Shown: piece after piece, positions 7,135 to 9,797 of the stretch
How the letters are laid out: every line of letters begins with the position of its first letter
How positions within the stretch are numbered: position 1 is the stretch's first letter
Source: Bog-756 sp037141235
GTDB taxonomy: Bacteria > Actinomycetota > Acidimicrobiia > Acidimicrobiales > RAAP-2
Assembly: GCA_037141235.1 (NCBI GenBank)
Contig: JBAXCY010000110.1
Coordinates: 1 to 9,797 of the forward strand
DNA: 9,797 bases
Direction of reading: 5' to 3'
Translations under genes and position numbers: made by a program
Notes under the pieces: model-generated
Told to the model about the DNA's origin: nothing
Database searches by the model: none
Seen by the model: only the letters and a program-made list of their open reading frames with translations

Positions 7135-7923
7135 ATGCGCATCCTCATCACCGGGGCAGCCCGGGCCATTGGCGCCGCTACCGCCACCGAGCTCACCCGA
7201 GCCGGCCACGAAGTAGTAGCCACCGCCCGAGATGTCGGCCTCCTCGACCATCTTGACGTGGCCCTCCGCCTGCCCTTGGACGTGACCAACGACGCCTCGG
7301 TTGCGGCCGCGCTCGATGCCGCCGGCGACCTCGACGCCGTGGTCAACAACGCCGCTCAGAACGGCAAGGGGCCGCTCGAGAGCTTTCCGCTCGACCAGAT
7401 GGAGGCCATGCTGCGGACCAACGCCCTCGGGGCCCTGCGGGTGCTGCAGCCCTTGCTGCCGTCGTGGCGCACCCGCGGCTCGGGTGTGGTGGTAAACGTG
7501 AGCTCGATCCAAGGGCGGGTGGCGACCCCGCTCGACGGCGCCTACTCGGCGTCCAAGCACGCCCTCGAGTCGCTATCCGAGACCCTCCACTACGAGCTGT
7601 CCCACTTCGGGATCCGGGTGGTCATCGTCGAGCCCGGCTACATCGACCCGGGCATGCTGGCCGGGGCCCGGACCCAGGGCGACCCGGCCTACGCCGAGCT
7701 GTGGGATCAGTGGGAGCACACCGACGTGGCCGTCACAGGACCGGCTGGACGGCCCGGCCCCGAGGTGGTGGCGGTGGCCATCCGCCAGGCCATCGAGAAT
7801 CCGGACACTCCGCTACGGGTGCCGGTGGGCGAGGACGCGGCCATGGTGCTCGGAGCCCGTTCGTCGATGGACGACGCTTCCTTCGAGTCAGCCATGCGGG
7901 CCGTGCTGGGCGCTACCTGGTAG
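7135..7923 (+). CDS. Short-chain dehydrogenase/reductase (SDR, classical type)
   Basis: This is a 262-residue NAD(P)-dependent oxidoreductase with a Rossmann fold. The cofactor loop is TGAARAIG (6-13), where Ala11 replaces the usual middle Gly of GxxxGxG. Asp49 in LDV contacts the adenine, and NNA is at 71-73. The catalytic tetrad is N96, S124, Y137 and K141 (YSASK), and EPGYID follows at 166-171. TARD at 30-33 has an arginine after the second strand, which favours NADPH. The substrate cannot be told from sequence. The start at 7135 begins directly with the first beta strand (MRILITG); the frame is open far upstream but overlaps the opposite-strand gene. It is convergent with the haemoglobin gene, with only 16 nt between the stops. 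Confidence 0.93.
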   Translation: MRILITGAARAIGAATATELTRAGHEVVATARDVGLLDHLDVALRLPLDVTNDASVAAALDAAGDLDAVVNNAAQNGKGPLESFPLDQMEAMLRTNALGALRVLQPLLPSWRTRGSGVVVNVSSIQGRVATPLDGAYSASKHALESLSETLHYELSHFGIRVVIVEPGYIDPGMLAGARTQGDPAYAELWDQWEHTDVAVTGPAGRPGPEVVAVAIRQAIENPDTPLRVPVGEDAAMVLGARSSMDDASFESAMRAVLGATW

Positions 7924-7939
7924 CCAAGCCGTCCGACCG

Positions 7940-8329
7940 TCAGTGGGCGTTTTGCAGGCTGCGGGCGGCCATCGACAGATAGTCGATGAGCTCGGTGCGA
8001 TCATCAGGGGCCATGCCCATGGCATCCACGGCCGCCGTCATGTGGCGCATCCACGCCTCGGCCTCGGCCTGGCCAATGACGAACGGGGAGTGGCGCATCC
8101 GCAGCCGTGGGTGCCCGCGTACCTCGTTGTACGTCTCAGGCCCGCCCCAGTACTGGCCGAGGAAGAGGGCTAAGTGGGCCTTGCCCTCCTCCAGGTCGTC
8201 GGGATACATCGGGCGCAGCAGCGGGTCGACCGCCACGCCCACGTAGAACTGCTCGACCAGCGCGTCGAAGAACGGCTGGCCGCCCCACCGCTCGAACGGG
8301 GTCCCCTGGGACTTCCGCTTCAGTCGCAC
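7940..8329 (-). CDS. glbO: Group II truncated haemoglobin (trHbO)
   Basis: This 129-residue protein is a 2-on-2 globin that binds haem and ligands such as O2 or NO in the cytoplasm. It closely follows the mycobacterial GlbO pattern. The proximal haem ligand is H80 in GHPRLRMRHSPF, the G8 tryptophan is W93 (AWMRHM), the B10 tyrosine is Y29, the CD1 tyrosine is Y42 (MYPDD), and QYWGGPETYNE (59-69) is the group II E-helix region. The first 12 or so residues are basic and not conserved. The only plausible start is the GTG at 8329; it lacks a Shine-Dalgarno but has TACAGT exactly 6 nt upstream, suggesting a leaderless message. Its promoter is back to back with that of the acyl-CoA dehydrogenase. 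Proposed roles for the family are oxygen supply or NO/redox protection. Confidence 0.94.
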   Translation of the reverse strand: MRLKRKSQGTPFERWGGQPFFDALVEQFYVGVAVDPLLRPMYPDDLEEGKAHLALFLGQYWGGPETYNEVRGHPRLRMRHSPFVIGQAEAEAWMRHMTAAVDAMGMAPDDRTELIDYLSMAARSLQNAH

Positions 8330-8335
8330 GCTACG

Positions 8336-8341
8336 ACTGTA
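8336..8341 (-). promoter_or_regulatory. Candidate leaderless -10 box for the haemoglobin gene
   Basis: TACAGT on the minus strand is followed by exactly 6 nt and then the GTG start at 8329, so the first transcribed base would be the G of the start codon. There is no Shine-Dalgarno sequence and no clear -35. Confidence 0.48.
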
Positions 8342-8370
8342 GGCGGTACGCGATTAACCTCTGCGACAAG

Positions 8371-8384
8371 CAGAACGTGTTCCA
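8371..8384. promoter_or_regulatory. KstR-like TetR-family operator upstream of the acyl-CoA dehydrogenase
   Basis: CAGAACGTGTTCCA contains the dyad GAAC-GT-GTTC and matches the published mycobacterial KstR consensus TnnAACnnGTTnnA at all fixed positions except the first (C for T). It ends 33 nt before the dehydrogenase ATG, a sensible place for a repressor. The match is from memory of the consensus and no kstR gene is in view, so regulator identity is inferred. Confidence 0.45.
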
Positions 8385-8389
8385 CTTCG

Positions 8390-8400
8390 GAACCCGGTTC
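8390..8400. promoter_or_regulatory. Second GAACC/GGTTC dyad
   Basis: GAACC-C-GGTTC is a perfect 5-bp-arm inverted repeat centred about 17.5 bp from the first dyad and just upstream of the ribosome site. The shared GAAC/GTTC half-sites suggest a second, weaker binding site for the same regulator, or a small leader hairpin. Confidence 0.3.
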
Positions 8401-8417
8401 ATCCACGGGAGGTCGCA

Positions 8418-9650
8418 ATGTTCGAGTGGTCTGAAGAGCAGTTGATGGTCAGGGACGCCATGCGTCGGTTCATCGAGGCCGAGGTCATCCCCAACATCGA
8501 TGCCGTCGAGCACGAGGGCGTGCCTCCCTACGACATCATCCGCAAGATGTACTCGACGTTCGGCATGGACCAGATGGCCCGCGACCGGTTCAAGAAGCAG
8601 CTCGAGCGCAAGGTCAGCGGCACCGAAGAGTCGGCCACCGAGCGGGCCGAGCGGGCTGGGGATGGTGGCTCGGCTGCGATGACCCTCATCCCGATCATCG
8701 AACTGTGCCGCCACTGCCCCGGCATCGTCACCTCCATGGGCGTCAGCGTCGGCCTGGCGGCCGGCACCATCATGAAGGGTGGCACGCCGGCCCAGATGGA
8801 GCGGTGGGGCCTCGATCTGCTGACCGCCGAAAAAGTCGGTGCCTGGGCCATCACCGAGCCCAACTCGGGCTCCGACGCCCTTGGCGGCATGACCACTATG
8901 GCCCGCCGCGACGGCGACGAGTACATCATCAACGGCTCGAAGACCTGGATCACCAACGGTCCCTACGCCGACACCATCGTGCTGTACTCCAAGCTCGACG
9001 ACGGCTCAGACACCCCGATCCGCGATCGTCCCGTGCTCACCTTCATCCTCGACTCCGGCACCCCCGGCCTCGAGCAGTCCAAGCCGCTGCGCAAGATGGG
9101 CCTTCACTCCTCGCCCACCGGCGAGCTCTTCATGAGTGATGTGCGGGTGACCAAGGCGAACCTGCTCGGCGAGGTCGAGGTGCGCGGCAGCGCGGGGCGC
9201 GAGTCGGCCAAGTCGAACTTCATCACCGAGCGGGCGGGCGTGGCCGCCATGGCCCTCGGCGTCATCGAGGAGTGCCTGAAGCTCTCGGTCCAGTACGCCA
9301 AGGACCGGGTCCTGTGGGGAACACCGATCGGCGAGTTCCAGCTGATCCAGCTCAAGCTGGCCAAAATGGAAGTTGCCCGCCTCAACGTCGAGAACCTGGT
9401 GTTCCGCCACATCGAGACCTCGGCTGCGGGTAAGGACCTCACCTTGGCCGAGGCCTCGGCCCTGAAGCTCTACTCAGCGCAGGCCGCATCCGAAGTGGCC
9501 ATGGAAGCCGTGCAGTTGATGGGCGGCAACGGCTACACCGCCGAGTACCGGGTCGAGCAGCTGGCCCGCGACGCCAAGGTCTTCCAGATCTACGCCGGCA
9601 CCGATGAGATCCAGATCACCCACATCGCCAAGGACCTGCTGCGCCGGTAA
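8418..9650 (+). CDS. Acyl-CoA dehydrogenase (FadE type)
   Basis: This FAD flavoenzyme introduces an alpha-beta double bond into an acyl-CoA. The 410-residue product has the family signatures WAITEPNSGSDALGG (143-157), GSKTWITNG (173-181), the FAD-binding arginine stretch RVLWGTPIGEFQLIQ (297-311) and QLMGGNGY (366-373). At the usual catalytic position (YEGT) it reads YAGTDEIQ with Ala393. Instead, E271 in FITERAGVAA aligns with the helix-G Glu that is the base in isovaleryl-CoA and long-chain dehydrogenases. An unusual basic/acidic segment (55-82) precedes the substrate region. The start is an ATG 4 nt after GGGAGGT (8407-8413). The exact substrate (branched, long-chain or steroid side chain) is not readable. 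Upstream lies a KstR-like operator, which hints at sterol or lipid catabolism. Confidence 0.95.
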   Translation: MFEWSEEQLMVRDAMRRFIEAEVIPNIDAVEHEGVPPYDIIRKMYSTFGMDQMARDRFKKQLERKVSGTEESATERAERAGDGGSAAMTLIPIIELCRHCPGIVTSMGVSVGLAAGTIMKGGTPAQMERWGLDLLTAEKVGAWAITEPNSGSDALGGMTTMARRDGDEYIINGSKTWITNGPYADTIVLYSKLDDGSDTPIRDRPVLTFILDSGTPGLEQSKPLRKMGLHSSPTGELFMSDVRVTKANLLGEVEVRGSAGRESAKSNFITERAGVAAMALGVIEECLKLSVQYAKDRVLWGTPIGEFQLIQLKLAKMEVARLNVENLVFRHIETSAAGKDLTLAEASALKLYSAQAASEVAMEAVQLMGGNGYTAEYRVEQLARDAKVFQIYAGTDEIQITHIAKDLLRR

Positions 9651-9663
9651 TCGGGTAAGCCGG

Positions 9664-9797
9664 TCAGGATTGGCGACCCGCCAACCCGAACCGCCAGCCT
9701 GCCTTCAGCACGTCTACTGCACGTCCGCCTACTGCACGTCCGTCTACTGCACGTCCGTCTACTGCACGTCCGTCTACTGCACGTCCGTCTACTGCAC
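9664..9797 (-). CDS. C-terminal fragment of a convergent gene ending in AVDGR repeats
   Basis: On the minus strand a frame open from the window edge encodes four AVDGR units, one AVGGR, then AVDVLKAGWRFGLAGRQS and a TGA. It ends 13 nt beyond the acyl-CoA dehydrogenase stop, the compact convergent layout seen elsewhere in the window. The non-repeat tail has mostly G or C at third codon positions, as real genes here do. The repeat codons (GCA GTA GAC GGA CGT) do not, which suggests recent expansion. I do not recognise the protein; only the last 43 residues are visible. The other minus-strand frame that stays open through the repeat reads CSRRT. A non-coding minisatellite remains possible. Confidence 0.4.
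   Translation of the reverse strand, partial: AVDGRAVDGRAVDGRAVDGRAVGGRAVDVLKAGWRFGLAGRQS
9714..9797. repeat. 15-bp tandem repeat (minisatellite), about 5.6 copies, continuing past the window
   Basis: The unit CTACTGCACGTCCGT repeats head to tail with no spacers from 9714 to the window end. Only the first copy differs, at one base (final C instead of T at 9728). Because 15 is a multiple of three, every copy keeps the same reading frame. Near-perfect identity between copies points to recent expansion by slippage or unequal exchange. Confidence 0.95.

Noticed and set aside
7042..7560. 173-codon N-terminal extension of the SCO6745-like gene
   Set aside because: This part is antisense to the SDR gene and has no family similarity. 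The ATG at 7041 fits family length and the upstream -10 box.
9652..9680. CGGGT...ACCCG inverted repeat after the acyl-CoA dehydrogenase stop as a terminator
   Set aside because: The stem is only 5 bp with a loop of 19 nt and no T-run, and it overlaps the likely minus-strand coding tail.
9714..9797. CRISPR array
   Set aside because: The repeat is 15 bp, head to tail, with no spacers and no cas genes nearby.

Overview
The window is GC-rich, densely coded bacterial DNA, most likely from a chromosome of an actinobacterium. The gene content (SCO6745-like protein, group II truncated haemoglobin, an acpP-rnc-fpg-smc cluster) and apparently leaderless promoters fit Actinomycetota. A deep branch such as Acidimicrobiia is my best guess but is not proven. 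I see no rRNA, tRNA, CRISPR array, insertion sequence or phage gene.

Left half (1-5531, all minus strand): a housekeeping cluster in transcription order acpP (acyl carrier protein), rnc (RNase III), an fpg/mutM-like DNA glycosylase, and smc (chromosome condensation ATPase, running off the left edge). The first three genes are tightly packed: 8 nt separate acpP and rnc, and rnc and fpg overlap by 8 nt. A 47-nt gap precedes smc. The genes serve lipid synthesis, RNA processing, DNA repair and chromosome organisation, and probably share a transcript that starts in the 5532-5777 intergenic region. The fpg-like protein keeps the catalytic N-terminal Pro-Glu and the zinc finger but has lost the conserved active-site lysine and the Arg/Phe DNA-intercalation loop.

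Middle (5778-7923): a divergently read, membrane-anchored Thr/Pro-rich protein of unknown function (+); an SCO6745-like protein (-), convergent with it; and a short-chain dehydrogenase/reductase (+), divergent from the SCO6745-like gene across a 93-bp gap. That gap carries back-to-back candidate leaderless promoters and a perfect 10-bp palindrome.

Right part (7940-9797): a group II truncated haemoglobin (-) and an acyl-CoA dehydrogenase (+) diverge from an 88-bp intergenic region. This region contains a near-match to the KstR operator consensus and a second GAACC/GGTTC dyad. The dehydrogenase lacks the usual catalytic Glu of the family and probably uses an isovaleryl-CoA-dehydrogenase-type Glu instead. 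The window ends in a 15-bp tandem repeat which, on the minus strand, reads as an uninterrupted Ala-Val-Asp-Gly-Arg pentapeptide repeat at the C-terminus of a convergent gene cut by the window edge.

There is no strong sign of a new multi-gene system. The points most worth following up are the divergent glycosylase, the pentapeptide repeat, the KstR-like operator and the set of leaderless promoters.
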